Positions 15,366 to 25,080 are shown, counted from the stretch's first letter. The stretch is 64,000 bases of DNA from Saccharopolyspora_D taberi (GCF_039534165.1 NZ_BAAAUX010000020.1:124001-188000), one strand, 5' to 3'. A program made the numbers and translations. Notes: generated from the letters alone by a model not told the origin.

Positions 15366-17198
15366 CTACCGGACCGCGAGGGAACCGATCACGTCGGCGC
15401 ACGCGCCTGCGACCTCCTGCTTGCTCGCCGCGGTCCACTGGCAGCCGATGCTGACCTGGAACTGCTTCTCGTGGACGACGTACCACTCGACCGTCGAACC
15501 CGACAGCTCCTCCCGGTAGTAGACCACGTTGCGCCCGGCGAAACTCGCGTCCTCGTCGAAACCCGACAACTGCTTGCCCTGGTTGATCAGGGTCTGGTAA
15601 TCGTCCCGCAGCGCCTGCACCGCACGCGCACGCCCGGCCTGGGTGTCGTAGCCGAGCTGGCCCTCCTGCACCACGATGCTGCTCGGCCCGCCGCTCTCCG
15701 GCGCGATCACGGTCTGCCACAGCTGCGGATCGCCGCCGGTCTGCCGCCAGGTCGCCGGGTAGGAGAACTCGTACTGGTACTGCGCGATCCGGCGCGGCTC
15801 CTCGGACGGCGCGGACCCGCCGCCGTTGGCGAGCGCGATCGTGGTGGCGACGCCGACCACGACCAGCACCGCGGCGGCGGCCCCGACGACCCAGGGCAGC
15901 TTGCGCCTGCTCGCGGTGGACTTCTTCCGCCCGGTCGCCACCGGCCGGGTCTGGTCGCTGCCGCCGATGACGATGGTCGAGGCCCGGCTGAGCGAGTCGC
16001 CGGACGTGGTGCCTGGTCCCTGCGGCGCCTGCACCGGATGGCCACCGGAGTGCGGGCCGGGCAACGGGTACTTGCGGACCGTGCGCTCGCCGCCGCTCCA
16101 GCCGCCGGAGGGCGCCAGCCCGCCGGTGCGCTCGGGATCCAGCCGGACGGCGCGCAGCGCGCCGCGCGCGACGACGGTCTCCGGCTGGTCCAATGTGGTC
16201 GGAACGATCCCGGTGCGCTCGTGGATGAGCCGGGCGACCATCGGGATCCGGCTCGACCCGCCGACCAGGAACACCCCGGCCAGCTGCTGCGGGGCGACCT
16301 TGCCCTCGCGCAGCGTCGCCAGCACCAGGTCCGCCGCCTTGCCCAGCGGCTGCGCGATCAGCGCTTCCAGGTCGGCGCGGGTGACGTGGGCGTCGGAGAA
16401 CGGCGGCGGCATCGGGACGTCGGTGTAGGTGTGCCGGGACAGCGTTTCCTTCGCGCCCCGCACGTCCTGGCGCAGCACCCGGCGGCGCCGCCGGTCGGCC
16501 ATCTCGCGGCCCTCGACGAGCTGCTGCCACGCGGCGGGGTCGGTGCCGGAGACGATGCCGCCGATGTGGTCGAGCAGCGCCTGGTCGATGTCGGCGCCGC
16601 CGAAGTTCGGCTCGCCCCTGGTGGCCAGGACCTGGAAGGCGCGGCCGCGCTTGGCCACGACGCTGGCGTCCACGGTGCCGCCGCCGAGGTCGAGCACCGC
16701 GAGGGCGCCGCCGTCGGGCAGGCCGTAGCCCGCGGAGTGGAACACCGCCGCCGCGACCGGTTCCGGGACCATGACGAGTTCCTTGGCCAGGCCGGTGGCC
16801 GCGCCGCGGAGTTCGTTGGCGCGCACCGAACCCCAGTCGGCGGGGTGGGTCAGCACGAGCAGGTCGACCGCCGCGCCGCCCGCGTAGCGGCGGGCCTCGC
16901 CCACCGCGCGCTGCAGCACCGAGCGGACCACGTCGCCGACCTTGAGCACGCTGCTGCCCAGCAGCAGTTCTCCCTCGTCGATGCGGCGCTTGGGGTGCGG
17001 CTCGAACCTCGACGGGTCGACCGCGGCCTGCCGCTCCGCCTCGTGGCCCACGAACAACGTGCCGTCCGGAGCGGCGAAGACCGCGGAGGGCACCAGCGGC
17101 TGCCCGTCGATCACGACGACCTGTGGTTCGCCGCCACCGACGGAGACCACGGTGCAGGTGCTCGATGTGCCGAAGTCGATCGAGACGTGCAGGGACAC
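15366..17198 (-). CDS. Hsp70-like membrane-anchored type VII secretion-associated protein
   Basis: 610 aa. Residues 1-360 are an actin/Hsp70-type ATPase: phosphate loop 1 SIDFGTSSTC, phosphate loop 2 LDLGGGTVDAS, adenosine loop FLVGGSSRIPMV. A Pro/Gly linker and basic patch precede one transmembrane helix (about 430-452), then an extracytoplasmic domain with YEFSYPATW and a C-terminus like the Rv3446c-family domain (recalled TIGR03931 type). No peptide-binding domain of DnaK is present. GTG at 17198 is chosen because AAGGAG lies 6-7 bases upstream. Position between eccC and the esx pair matches Rv3446c. Confidence 0.85.
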   Translation of the reverse strand: MSLHVSIDFGTSSTCTVVSVGGGEPQVVVIDGQPLVPSAVFAAPDGTLFVGHEAERQAAVDPSRFEPHPKRRIDEGELLLGSSVLKVGDVVRSVLQRAVGEARRYAGGAAVDLLVLTHPADWGSVRANELRGAATGLAKELVMVPEPVAAAVFHSAGYGLPDGGALAVLDLGGGTVDASVVAKRGRAFQVLATRGEPNFGGADIDQALLDHIGGIVSGTDPAAWQQLVEGREMADRRRRRVLRQDVRGAKETLSRHTYTDVPMPPPFSDAHVTRADLEALIAQPLGKAADLVLATLREGKVAPQQLAGVFLVGGSSRIPMVARLIHERTGIVPTTLDQPETVVARGALRAVRLDPERTGGLAPSGGWSGGERTVRKYPLPGPHSGGHPVQAPQGPGTTSGDSLSRASTIVIGGSDQTRPVATGRKKSTASRRKLPWVVGAAAAVLVVVGVATTIALANGGGSAPSEEPRRIAQYQYEFSYPATWRQTGGDPQLWQTVIAPESGGPSSIVVQEGQLGYDTQAGRARAVQALRDDYQTLINQGKQLSGFDEDASFAGRNVVYYREELSGSTVEWYVVHEKQFQVSIGCQWTAASKQEVAGACADVIGSLAVR

Positions 17199-17288
17199 CC
17201 AGAACTCCTTCACCGTCGGCGGATCGCAGGTCCCCCGACGTCGTCGTCCGGCCGCCGCGATCGGGCGAGGCGGCCGGTTCCCCCGCGC

Positions 17289-17319
17289 ACCCTAGAGGTT
17301 ATGGGTACGAGCGCTCCAA
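17289..17319 (-). promoter_or_regulatory. Candidate promoter of the Hsp70-like gene
   Basis: -35 TTGGAG (17314-17319), 19-bp spacer, -10 TAGGGT (17289-17294), giving a leader of about 80 nt. The long spacer lowers confidence. Confidence 0.4.
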
Positions 17320-17412
17320 CAGTCTGCCCCGGATCGGGTGACCTTCGCGAGCAACCCGCACATACTGCCACCCGCACGGCCGGAGCTGCGCGTTCCGGGA
17401 AAACCGGGGAGG

Positions 17413-17443
17413 AAACCGAAGAGCCCCCTCCGCGGTGGCGGAA
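17413..17443. repeat. 31-bp direct repeat, copy 1 (half terminator)
   Basis: Exactly identical to 17703-17733. The second copy is the left arm and loop of the eccC terminator; this first copy lacks the matching right arm and so cannot form the hairpin. Confidence 0.9.
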
Positions 17444-17702
17444 CCGAGGAGAGCGGAAGCGGGGCCGACCTCGACGCAGTCACCTTCGGACCGCCGTGGC
17501 TGGACTTCCGCCGACCGACAACTCCGCACGGCACCTGCGCGAGCGCAGCGAGATCGACTGGATCACCGAACCCACCTGCCTGCCGTGCTGGAACGTCCTG
17601 ACCGGCAGGTGACGAGCCCTGTCCGGCGCTCCCTCCCCACCACCGGACCGCACGATGGCCGGGCGCGGCCTTCCCCCGATCCGCGCCCGGCCATCACCCC
17701 GA

Positions 17703-17748
17703 AAACCGAAGAGCCCCCTCCGCGGTGGCGGAAGGGGCTCTGCGGTTC
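17703..17748 (-). terminator. eccC terminator (contains repeat copy 2)
   Basis: Stem of 14 bp with one mismatch (AGAGCCCC... and GGGGCTCT...) extended by CCG/CGG, loop of 4, followed on the minus strand by TTTTCGG. It begins 7 bases after the eccC stop. Confidence 0.85.
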
Positions 17749-17754
17749 AGCGCG

Positions 17755-20700
17755 TCACTGCGGCGGCGGCAGGAACGCCGTCTGGATCATCTGCGGTCCG
17801 CCCTTGAGCGAACGGCTGACCAGCGTGCCCCGGCCCGGCGGCAGCTGCCGCGACTTGATGTTGCCGACCAGCTGGCCGTCGTCCTTGTTCGCGCTCATCG
17901 CGAGACCCGGCGACGACGACTCGCGCATCTTGCCGATGATCGGCTCGTACAGCGAGCGGTTCGCACCACCGGAGTTCCGGGCGATGACGAAGTGCAGACC
18001 GACGTCCGACGCCTGCGGGACGAAGTCCGCCAGCGGTGCCAGCGGGTTGTTGCCCTGCGGCGCGACCAGGTCGTAGTCGTCGACCACGACGAACAGCTCC
18101 GGGCCGCTCCACCAGGAGCGGTTGCGCAGCTGCTCCTGCGTGACGTCCGGCCCCGGCAGCCGCTTCTTCAGCGACTTGACGATGTCGCCGACGTTGCCCT
18201 TGAGCTGGTCGGCACCCACCGAGTACTCCAGCAGGTGGGTGTTGAGGAATCCGAGCATCGTGCGGCGGTAGTCGACCAGCAGGATCAGCGCCTCCTGCGG
18301 CGTGTACCTGGTGGTGATGCCGCGCAGGATCGTGCGCAGCAGCGCCGTCTTGCCCGACTCCCGCTCGCCGAAGGCGTAGAAGTGCGGCTCGGCCTGGAAG
18401 TCCAGGAAGACCGGGTTGAGGCCCTCCTCGTTGATGCCGATCGGCACCAGCTTCGGACGCTGCTGGTGCTGGTCCGGCGTCGGCAGCTGCTCGTAGGGCA
18501 GCAGGTCCGGCAGCAGGCGGACCTGCGGCGCCGGGCGGCCCTGCCAGGAGCTCTTGACCCGGTTGACCAGGTCGTTGACGCCCTCGGCCAGGTCCTCGTT
18601 GTAGAGCTCCCAGCCCATCCGGGCCGGCCTGCGCTCCTGCTCGGCGGCCTCCAGCTCGGCACCGACGCGGTCGCCGATGTTCTCGCTGTCGACGCGCGGG
18701 AGCGCGGTCAGGAAGTGCAGCTCCGACGGGTGCAGACCGCGGCCGGGCCGTCCACCCGGGACGTTGACCGCGACCTTGCGGTTGATCTCCGACTCGGAGG
18801 GGTCACCGAGCCGCAGCTCCATCCGGGTGCCGAGCAGGTCCTTGAGCGCCGGGCGGATCTCGGCCCACCGGTTCGCCGAGACGAACACGTGGACGCCGAA
18901 GGTCAGACCCTGCGCGGCCAGGTTCAGCACGTCCTGTTCCAGCGTCTCGAAGTCCTGGCGGAACGCCGCCCAGCCGTCGATCAGCAGGAACACGTCGCCG
19001 TACGGGTCGTCGTTGATCTCACCGCGCCGCTTGCGGTTGCGGAAGTCGGTGATGCCGTCGATGCCCTGGGCCTGGAAGCGGCCTTCGCGCTCGGCCAGCA
19101 GCGCCTTGAGCTCCTGCACGGTCCGGCGCACCGTGTCCGGGTCGCGGCGACCGCCGAAACCACCGACGTGCGGCAGGTTCCGCAGCGCCGACATCGAACC
19201 ACCACCGAGGTCGATGCAGTAGAACTGCACTTCCTGCGGGGTGTGGGTGAGCGCCATCGAGGTGATCAGCGTTCGCATCACGTTCGACTTGCCCGACTGC
19301 GGACCACCGACGACCGCGCCGTGACCGGCCGCGCCGCCGAGGTCGAGCATGAAGTGGTCCTGCCGCTGGTGGTACGGCACGTCGACCAGGCCGACCGGCA
19401 CCTGCAGCCTGCCGCTGCCCGCGTAGCCGACGGCCGTGTAGCCGCGGTCGTCGGAGGACTGCAGCGGCGGGAGCAGCGTGTCCAGCGTCGGCGGGGTGTC
19501 CAGCGGGGGCAGCCACACCTGGTGCGCGGGCGGACCCTGGTTGATCGTCTTCTGGACGATGATCTGGAAGTCGGTGGGAGCCAGCTCGTCCTGCGGCTCC
19601 TCCTTCTTCTCCTCGACCGCGGGCTTCTCCGGTTCCGGGGGCTTCTCGACGAAGTCCGGGATGAACAGCCGCGGCTGCTTCTCACCGGTGACCGGCGACG
19701 CGGCCGAACCCGCGGGCCTGCGCCCGCTGGTCTGGTGCAGGTAGCCGGACACGAACGCGGCGCGGAACCGGTCCATGCCGTTGGGGTGCTTCAGGTAGCC
19801 GTGACCACCGGTGGCGGGCAGGTCCGCGGCGTCCGGGATGCCGATCGCGGCGCGGGACTCCGCGGCGTTGAAGGTCTTCAGACCGATCCGGTACGACAGG
19901 TGCGAGTCCAGGCCGCGGAGCTTGCCCTCCTCCAGCCGCTGGGACGCCAGCAGCAGGTGGACCTGCAGCGACCGGCCCAGTCGACCGATCATCACGAACA
20001 GCTCGGCGAAGTCCGGCTTCTGCGACAGCAGCTCGGAGAACTCGTCGATGACCACGAACAGCGCGGGCAGCGGGTCCTGCGCCTTCTCGTCACCGGCGTC
20101 GCGCATCTTGCGGTAGTCCCAGACGTTCTTCGCGCCCGCGGCCTGCAGGACCTCCTGGCGCCGGTTCATCTCACCGGCCAGCGCGTCCTGCATGCGGTCG
20201 ATCAGGGTCGCGTCGTCGCCGAGGTTGGAGATGCTCGCCGAAACGTGCGGCGCGGGCTCGAAGCCGTTGAACGTCGCACCACCCTTGAAGTCGACCAGCA
20301 CGAAGTTGAGCATCGACGAGGAGTGCGTGGCCATCAGGCCGAGCACGATCGTGCGCAGGAACTCGGACTTACCGGAACCGGTCGCACCGATGCACAGGCC
20401 GTGCGGGCCCATACCGCCGGACGCGGTCTCCTTGATGTCCAGGTGCACGATGTCGCCGTACTCGCCGGGTCCGATCGCGACCCGGTACAGGTCGTCCTTC
20501 TGGCGGGGGCGCCAGGCCTCGTTGATGTCGAAGGTGACCGCGTCACCGGCCAGGCCCAGCTGCTCGATGTAGTTCAGCGGCGTGGTCAGCGGCTCGTAGC
20601 CACCGCTGTCGGCCTCGGCCGCGGCACCGCCGGCGACCCGGTACGGCGACAGCGAGCGGGCCAGCGAGGTGGCCTCCTCCATGCTCAGCGAGTCCGGCTC

Positions 20701-21840
20701 GCCGAACCACTCGACACCGCTGCCACCGCGGGCACCGATGCGGTCCTCCTCGACGACCATCCGCATGCCGCGGCGGGCGGTGATCTGGCCGAGCGAGTCG
20801 GACAGGTCGATCATGGTCACGCCCGCCATGCCGCCCTCGACGATCAGCGCCTCCTCGCGGCTGATCTCGGCGTCGTCGATCAGGATCACCACGTGCGGCT
20901 GGCCGTCCGGCGGGGCCGCGTTGCGCTGGAAGCGCGGGCGGTCGGCGAGCTGCTCGGACAGCATCTCCTCGACCGCGCGCAGCGAACCGGCCATCAGCCG
21001 CATCTGGCCGATGCCGTCGGTCTCGCTCGGGTGCTGGGCGTGCGGCAGCCACTTCACCCAGTCCCACTCTCGGCGGGCCCGGCCGCTGCTGGCGACGGCG
21101 ATGATCACGTCGTCGGGGGTGTGGAAGGTGGCCAGCTGGCACAGCATCGCGCGCGCCAGCCCGCGGGTCAGCTCGCGGTCGCCCTGCAGGCCGACGGCGG
21201 CGAAGCCGCGCAGCGAGGTCGCGATCGGCAGCCCGGCGACCAGCGAGTGCGCCCGCACGAAGCGGCGCAGCGCCAGCGTCGTGATCGGCTCCAGCTCGTC
21301 GACCGGACCGGTCTGCGGCGGAACCAGGCGGGTCTCCAGCCGCTGCGAACCGCGGCCGACCCGGACCTGGCAGAAGTCGTTGTCGTTGGTGCGCCGCTCC
21401 CACATCCGGCGGCTGCCCGCCGCGATGGACCACAGCGTCTGCGGGTCCGGGTGCACCCACTCGCGGGCCAGCCGCTGCTCGTCGGCGGCCTCGCGGGCGC
21501 GGTCGCGCATCTGGCCGAGGTAGCGCAGGTAGTCCTTGCGGTCCTCGTTCATCTCGGCCTTCTTCTGGCCGTTGTCCTTGCCGCCGCCCGCCATCATCCC
21601 GAAGGTCGAGATGAGCATCATCATCGGCATCATCATCATCATCGGGTTGTCTTTGGCCCGCTGAAGCATGAAGACCATCATTCCGAGCGACGCGACGATC
21701 ATGACGCCCGGAAGGACCTTCTGGATGACGTTGCCGGGGATCGTCCGCGGGATCTCCGGCGGTGGTTCGAGGTGCACCTCCCCGCCCGGTGGCCTCGGAG
21801 CGGCCAGGCGTGGCGTTCGCTTGAACTGCAGCGTGCTCAC
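17755..21840 (-). CDS. eccC: Type VII secretion FtsK/SpoIIIE ATPase EccC (fused EccCa-EccCb)
   Basis: About 1361 aa, a single full-length EccC. Two N-terminal membrane helices (the second is Met-rich, NPMMMMMPMMM) precede three FtsK/SpoIIIE ATPase domains. Walker A loops: GATGSGKSE (about 483), GGPQSGKSN (about 843), GERESGKTA (about 1157). Domain 1 has a full Walker B, FVVIDEF; domain 2 has LLIDGW and domain 3 VVVDDYD, lacking the usual Asp-Glu pair, as is typical for EccC. GTG at 21840 (MSTLQFKRTPRLAAPR) is preferred over GTG at 21852 because of spacing to AAAGGG. It recognises WXG100 signals and powers export. Confidence 0.95.
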   Translation of the reverse strand: MSTLQFKRTPRLAAPRPPGGEVHLEPPPEIPRTIPGNVIQKVLPGVMIVASLGMMVFMLQRAKDNPMMMMMPMMMLISTFGMMAGGGKDNGQKKAEMNEDRKDYLRYLGQMRDRAREAADEQRLAREWVHPDPQTLWSIAAGSRRMWERRTNDNDFCQVRVGRGSQRLETRLVPPQTGPVDELEPITTLALRRFVRAHSLVAGLPIATSLRGFAAVGLQGDRELTRGLARAMLCQLATFHTPDDVIIAVASSGRARREWDWVKWLPHAQHPSETDGIGQMRLMAGSLRAVEEMLSEQLADRPRFQRNAAPPDGQPHVVILIDDAEISREEALIVEGGMAGVTMIDLSDSLGQITARRGMRMVVEEDRIGARGGSGVEWFGEPDSLSMEEATSLARSLSPYRVAGGAAAEADSGGYEPLTTPLNYIEQLGLAGDAVTFDINEAWRPRQKDDLYRVAIGPGEYGDIVHLDIKETASGGMGPHGLCIGATGSGKSEFLRTIVLGLMATHSSSMLNFVLVDFKGGATFNGFEPAPHVSASISNLGDDATLIDRMQDALAGEMNRRQEVLQAAGAKNVWDYRKMRDAGDEKAQDPLPALFVVIDEFSELLSQKPDFAELFVMIGRLGRSLQVHLLLASQRLEEGKLRGLDSHLSYRIGLKTFNAAESRAAIGIPDAADLPATGGHGYLKHPNGMDRFRAAFVSGYLHQTSGRRPAGSAASPVTGEKQPRLFIPDFVEKPPEPEKPAVEEKKEEPQDELAPTDFQIIVQKTINQGPPAHQVWLPPLDTPPTLDTLLPPLQSSDDRGYTAVGYAGSGRLQVPVGLVDVPYHQRQDHFMLDLGGAAGHGAVVGGPQSGKSNVMRTLITSMALTHTPQEVQFYCIDLGGGSMSALRNLPHVGGFGGRRDPDTVRRTVQELKALLAEREGRFQAQGIDGITDFRNRKRRGEINDDPYGDVFLLIDGWAAFRQDFETLEQDVLNLAAQGLTFGVHVFVSANRWAEIRPALKDLLGTRMELRLGDPSESEINRKVAVNVPGGRPGRGLHPSELHFLTALPRVDSENIGDRVGAELEAAEQERRPARMGWELYNEDLAEGVNDLVNRVKSSWQGRPAPQVRLLPDLLPYEQLPTPDQHQQRPKLVPIGINEEGLNPVFLDFQAEPHFYAFGERESGKTALLRTILRGITTRYTPQEALILLVDYRRTMLGFLNTHLLEYSVGADQLKGNVGDIVKSLKKRLPGPDVTQEQLRNRSWWSGPELFVVVDDYDLVAPQGNNPLAPLADFVPQASDVGLHFVIARNSGGANRSLYEPIIGKMRESSSPGLAMSANKDDGQLVGNIKSRQLPPGRGTLVSRSLKGGPQMIQTAFLPPPQ

Positions 21841-22163
21841 CGGACGCAGCACCCTTTCCCTGTCGACGTGCTCGGAATGCTTCGGACGCGAGCAGCATTC
21901 TGTACTGTCCGCACCGCCGACGGCAGCGGGGTGGGCGGAGAACGGGGTCCAGACGTGACCAATCAGATATCAACCGGTTGGCACTTCTTGGACCAAACCC
22001 ATCACCCGTTCGCGGTCGGTGCGGCCATACTAGGGGCGCTCTCCGGCCGGGCGGGCGGGTTTCGCGAGAAACCCTCGGCTTGATTTGATTCACCGACCAC
22101 GGCCGGATCGAGCCGACAGGACGGACACAGTCAATGCAAGGACCAGAGGAGTAGGGGGCCCAA
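21841..22163. promoter_or_regulatory. Divergent region eccC / eccD
   Basis: 323 bp with no gene. On the minus strand TTGGTC (21991-21996), 18-bp spacer and TGATAT (21967-21972) form a candidate eccC promoter; the palindrome CAACCGGTTG (21971-21980) overlaps it and could be an operator. No convincing promoter for eccD was found; AGGAG precedes its GTG by about 12 bases. Confidence 0.4.
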
Positions 22164-23609
22164 GTGGCGACCGGGACCACGGTGTTCAGCCGCGTGACAG
22201 TGGTGGCGCCGACAACTCGTATCGACCTGGCGCTGCCCGCAGACGTCTCGGTGGCTGACCTGCTGCCGATGCTGCTGGACTTCGCCCGCGAGGCCACTCC
22301 GGACGGCGGATCGCGGCACGGCGGCTGGTGCCTGGCCAAGCTCGGCGAGGACGAGCTCGACCCGAGCCAGACGCTGGCGTCGCTCGGCATCGTCGACGGC
22401 GACATGCTGCAGCTGCGCCGCCGGTCGGACAATCCGCCGCCGCCGCTGTACGACGACGTCGTCGACGCGCTGGCCGAGGCGGAGCCGGGCAGCTACCGGC
22501 CCTGGACCAAGGAGACCGCGCAGAAGATCGGGCACATCTCCGGCGCCCTCGGGCTGATCGCCGCGGCGATCGGGCTCGGCGTCGCGGGCCCGGCGGGCCT
22601 GCTGCACCCGGAGATCGGCAGCACGCTGTCGATGGTCTACCAGATCATCGCGGCGGTCGTCGGTGTCGCGGTCGCGATCCTGGCGACCGGTGTCGGCTCG
22701 ATCGTCGCCCGAGCCCACGGCGCGGCCACGACGGGCACGGTGATCGCGGCGGCCGGTGGTCTGCCGATGGCCTTCGTCGGTGGTTTCAACATCGTCCCGG
22801 GCTCCGACCTGTCGCCGAAGCTGCTGCTGGCCAGCGCGCTGGTGCTGATCTTCTCGTCGGTGTCGATCATGGTGATCGGCGCGGGCATCGTGACCTTCAT
22901 CGCCGCGGCCACGGTCTCGGCGTTCGGGGTGATCTCGTTCATCATCGCCACGCTGGTCCCGGCCGACACCGTCGCCCCGGCCGGCATCGCCGCCGGTGCG
23001 GCCGCGGTCGGCCTCGCGGGCATCTCGCTGCTGCCGCGGATCACGATCCAGCTCGCCAAGCTCCCGCTCCCGCACGTCCCCGGCAACGCCGAGGACCTCA
23101 AGGAGGACCAGGGCTTCCCGGACTACCGGCAGATCGAGAAGCAGACCGGTCTCGCGCACCGGTACATGACCGGCCTGATCATCGGCTGCGGCCTGACCGC
23201 GGCCATCGGCGCGGTGCTGTCGACCACCAGCATGTCGATCTGGGGCGCGGCGATGTCGGCCGTGGTCTCCGCGGTCCTGCTGCTGCGCGGCCGCAACTAC
23301 GCCAACGGCAGCCAGGCGGTCGCCCTGCTGATGTGCGGTCTGCTCGCCGCGCTGGGCGTCACCGCGGGCCTGATCGTCCAGGTCGCGCTCTCCCCGCTGT
23401 GGGTGGCGTGGGTGTTCCCGCCGCTGCTGCTGCTGGGCATCCTCGCGCTGATCTTCGGCGTGGTCTTCCCGAACCGCCGGTTCTCGCCGGTGCAGCGGCG
23501 CATGGTCGACATCCTCGAAGCGGTGCTGATCGCGCTGGTGCTGCCGCTGGCGCTGGGCGTGATGGACCTCTACATGACGGTTCGCGACCTCAACCTCAAC
23601 CTGTTCTGA
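22164..23609 (+). CDS. eccD: Type VII secretion integral membrane protein EccD
   Basis: 481 aa. Residues 1-95 form the ubiquitin-like cytosolic domain (VTVVAPTTRIDLALPADVSV ... LDPSQTLASLGIVDGDML reading of the family); the rest is about 11 transmembrane helices, the pore-lining core of the ESX inner-membrane complex. A charged loop (EDLKEDQGFPDYRQIEKQ) interrupts the helices. GTG at 22164. mycP follows 11 bp downstream, and both are divergent from eccC as in the ESX-4 order eccC<>eccD-mycP. Confidence 0.95.
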   Translation: MATGTTVFSRVTVVAPTTRIDLALPADVSVADLLPMLLDFAREATPDGGSRHGGWCLAKLGEDELDPSQTLASLGIVDGDMLQLRRRSDNPPPPLYDDVVDALAEAEPGSYRPWTKETAQKIGHISGALGLIAAAIGLGVAGPAGLLHPEIGSTLSMVYQIIAAVVGVAVAILATGVGSIVARAHGAATTGTVIAAAGGLPMAFVGGFNIVPGSDLSPKLLLASALVLIFSSVSIMVIGAGIVTFIAAATVSAFGVISFIIATLVPADTVAPAGIAAGAAAVGLAGISLLPRITIQLAKLPLPHVPGNAEDLKEDQGFPDYRQIEKQTGLAHRYMTGLIIGCGLTAAIGAVLSTTSMSIWGAAMSAVVSAVLLLRGRNYANGSQAVALLMCGLLAALGVTAGLIVQVALSPLWVAWVFPPLLLLGILALIFGVVFPNRRFSPVQRRMVDILEAVLIALVLPLALGVMDLYMTVRDLNLNLF

Positions 23610-23620
23610 GGGGCGGCGTG

Positions 23621-25030
23621 ATGCGCTCAAGTTCCACACGCCTGCGGCGCGCGCTCGCGTTCTCCGCGGTGGTGGGCATCGCGGTCCTCGGACCCGCGAT
23701 GCCCGCCGCCACGGCGCAGGACTTCGTCCCGCCCCCGCTGCGGCCGACCAGCGTCCCGGGCGGAGCGCTGGGTCCGCTCGGCGGGTACGAGCAGACCCAG
23801 GGCTGCATGCAGGGAAACCCCGGCGGCGGCACCATCCAGGAAAAGCCGTGGAGCCAGCTCACGCTGGGCTTCGAGGAGGCCCACGAGCAGGGGCTGCGCG
23901 GCGCGAACCAGACGGTCGGCGTGATCGACACCGGGGTGAACCCGCACCCGCGGCTGCGGCTCAACGGCGGCGGTGGCAGCTCGGTCCCGCAGGGCGGCGC
24001 GAACACCGACTGCGACGGTCACGGCACGATCGTGGCCGGGATCATCGCGGCGAGGGAGGACCCGAACACCGGGTTCGTCGGTGTCGCGCCGGACGCGACC
24101 ATCATGTCGATCCGGCAGTCCTCGAAGCTGTGGCAGAACAAGGCCGAGAAGAAGACGATCGGCGACACCCAGACGATGGCGCAGGCCATCCAGCACGCGG
24201 CGGACTCCAACGTCAGCGTCATCAACATCTCGCAGTCGTCCTGCCAGGCGATTTCCGCCGCGAGCAACCCGAACGACCCCTACAACAACATGCTCCACCA
24301 GGCGGTGAAGAACGCCTACGACAAGGGGATCGTGGTCGTCGCGGCGGCGGGCAACGCCCAGGACGCCTGCCAGAAGAACCCGTCCGGCAGCCCGACGACC
24401 GCGGTGCTGCCCGCGTGGTTCGACGACTACGTGCTGACCGTCGGATCGGTCGGCCAGCAGGGTCAGCCCTCGGAGTTCACCGTCCCCGGCCCGTGGGTCG
24501 ACGTCGCGGCGCCGGGCGAGAACCTGATCTCGCTCGACCCCGGCAAGGGCGGTGACGGACTGGCGAGCCAGATCGCCGCGGGTGCGAACGGCCAGATGCA
24601 GCCGATCCAGGGCACCAGCTTCGCCGCCCCGTACGTCTCCGGGCTCGCGGTGCTGATCAAGGAGAAGTTCGCCCAGGAGGGCAAGCCGACGAACAACTCC
24701 GAAGCCGCCAAGGAGGTGATGGAGCGGATCGAGACAACCGCTCTGCACCCCGGCGGCAACAACAACCGCAACGACATCGTCGGGTACGGCATGGTCGACT
24801 TCATGGCCGCGCTCAGCGACGTCGTGCCTGCCGAGTACGGCAAGGAGCCGAAGCCCGCGGGCGCGGTCCGGCTCGACGCCGACGTGATCCCGCAGAAGGA
24901 CTGGCCTGCTTTGATGGTCGCCGTCGGCGGGGCGCTCGGCGGCGTTGCCGCCGTTTTGTTCACGGCTTTTTTGGTTAACGCCGTTCGGAACGTTCGGGCT
25001 CGGCAGGCCGAGGCTCGGGGGCGGGAGTAG
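23621..25030 (+). CDS. mycP: Mycosin (type VII secretion subtilisin-like serine protease)
   Basis: 469 aa membrane-anchored S8 protease that stabilises the ESX complex. Signal peptide at 1-35 (LRRALAFSAVVGIAVLGPAM), catalytic triad Asp103 (VIDTGV), His134 (DGHGT) and Ser333 (GTSFAAPYVSG), all intact; a C-terminal helix (about 430-458) with a basic tail anchors it. ATG at 23621 or the adjacent GTG at 23618, with GAGGGG upstream. Directly after eccD. Confidence 0.95.
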   Translation: MRSSSTRLRRALAFSAVVGIAVLGPAMPAATAQDFVPPPLRPTSVPGGALGPLGGYEQTQGCMQGNPGGGTIQEKPWSQLTLGFEEAHEQGLRGANQTVGVIDTGVNPHPRLRLNGGGGSSVPQGGANTDCDGHGTIVAGIIAAREDPNTGFVGVAPDATIMSIRQSSKLWQNKAEKKTIGDTQTMAQAIQHAADSNVSVINISQSSCQAISAASNPNDPYNNMLHQAVKNAYDKGIVVVAAAGNAQDACQKNPSGSPTTAVLPAWFDDYVLTVGSVGQQGQPSEFTVPGPWVDVAAPGENLISLDPGKGGDGLASQIAAGANGQMQPIQGTSFAAPYVSGLAVLIKEKFAQEGKPTNNSEAAKEVMERIETTALHPGGNNNRNDIVGYGMVDFMAALSDVVPAEYGKEPKPAGAVRLDADVIPQKDWPALMVAVGGALGGVAAVLFTAFLVNAVRNVRARQAEARGRE

Positions 25031-25047
25031 GCGGTTTTTCGTAGGGG

Positions 25048-25080
25048 GCCCGGTGTCTGCCTTTGATGCGGGTGCCGGGC
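25048..25080 (+). terminator. mycP terminator
   Basis: 6-bp GCCCGG/CCGGGC stem with a 21-base loop, followed by TTCTTGCGTTTT. Ends the eccD-mycP unit. Confidence 0.55.

Larger units (their letters stand above)
17199..17754. other. Intergenic region between eccC and the Hsp70-like gene
   Basis: 556 bp without a credible gene; several short frames in it have no coherent codon bias or Shine-Dalgarno. It holds the promoter of the Hsp70-like gene (17289-17319), a 31-bp direct repeat and the eccC terminator. The rest shows nothing recognisable. Confidence 0.7.

Noticed and set aside
17292..17601. Short frames on both strands in the eccC/Hsp70-like gap
   Set aside because: No ribosome sites and no coherent codon bias; they run through the duplicated terminator half.
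17725..22083. A 1452-codon plus-strand frame opposite eccC
   Set aside because: Same GC shadow effect; eccC on the minus strand has intact Walker motifs, and the plus frame is Arg/Val/Leu-rich noise.
22131..23639. A 502-codon minus-strand frame over eccD
   Set aside because: His/Arg/Gln-rich shadow with no family features; eccD has clear helices.
22328..25030. A single 900-aa plus-strand protein including mycP
   Set aside because: Its first 430 codons are an out-of-frame reading of eccD; mycP starts at 23621 with a signal peptide and its own ribosome site.
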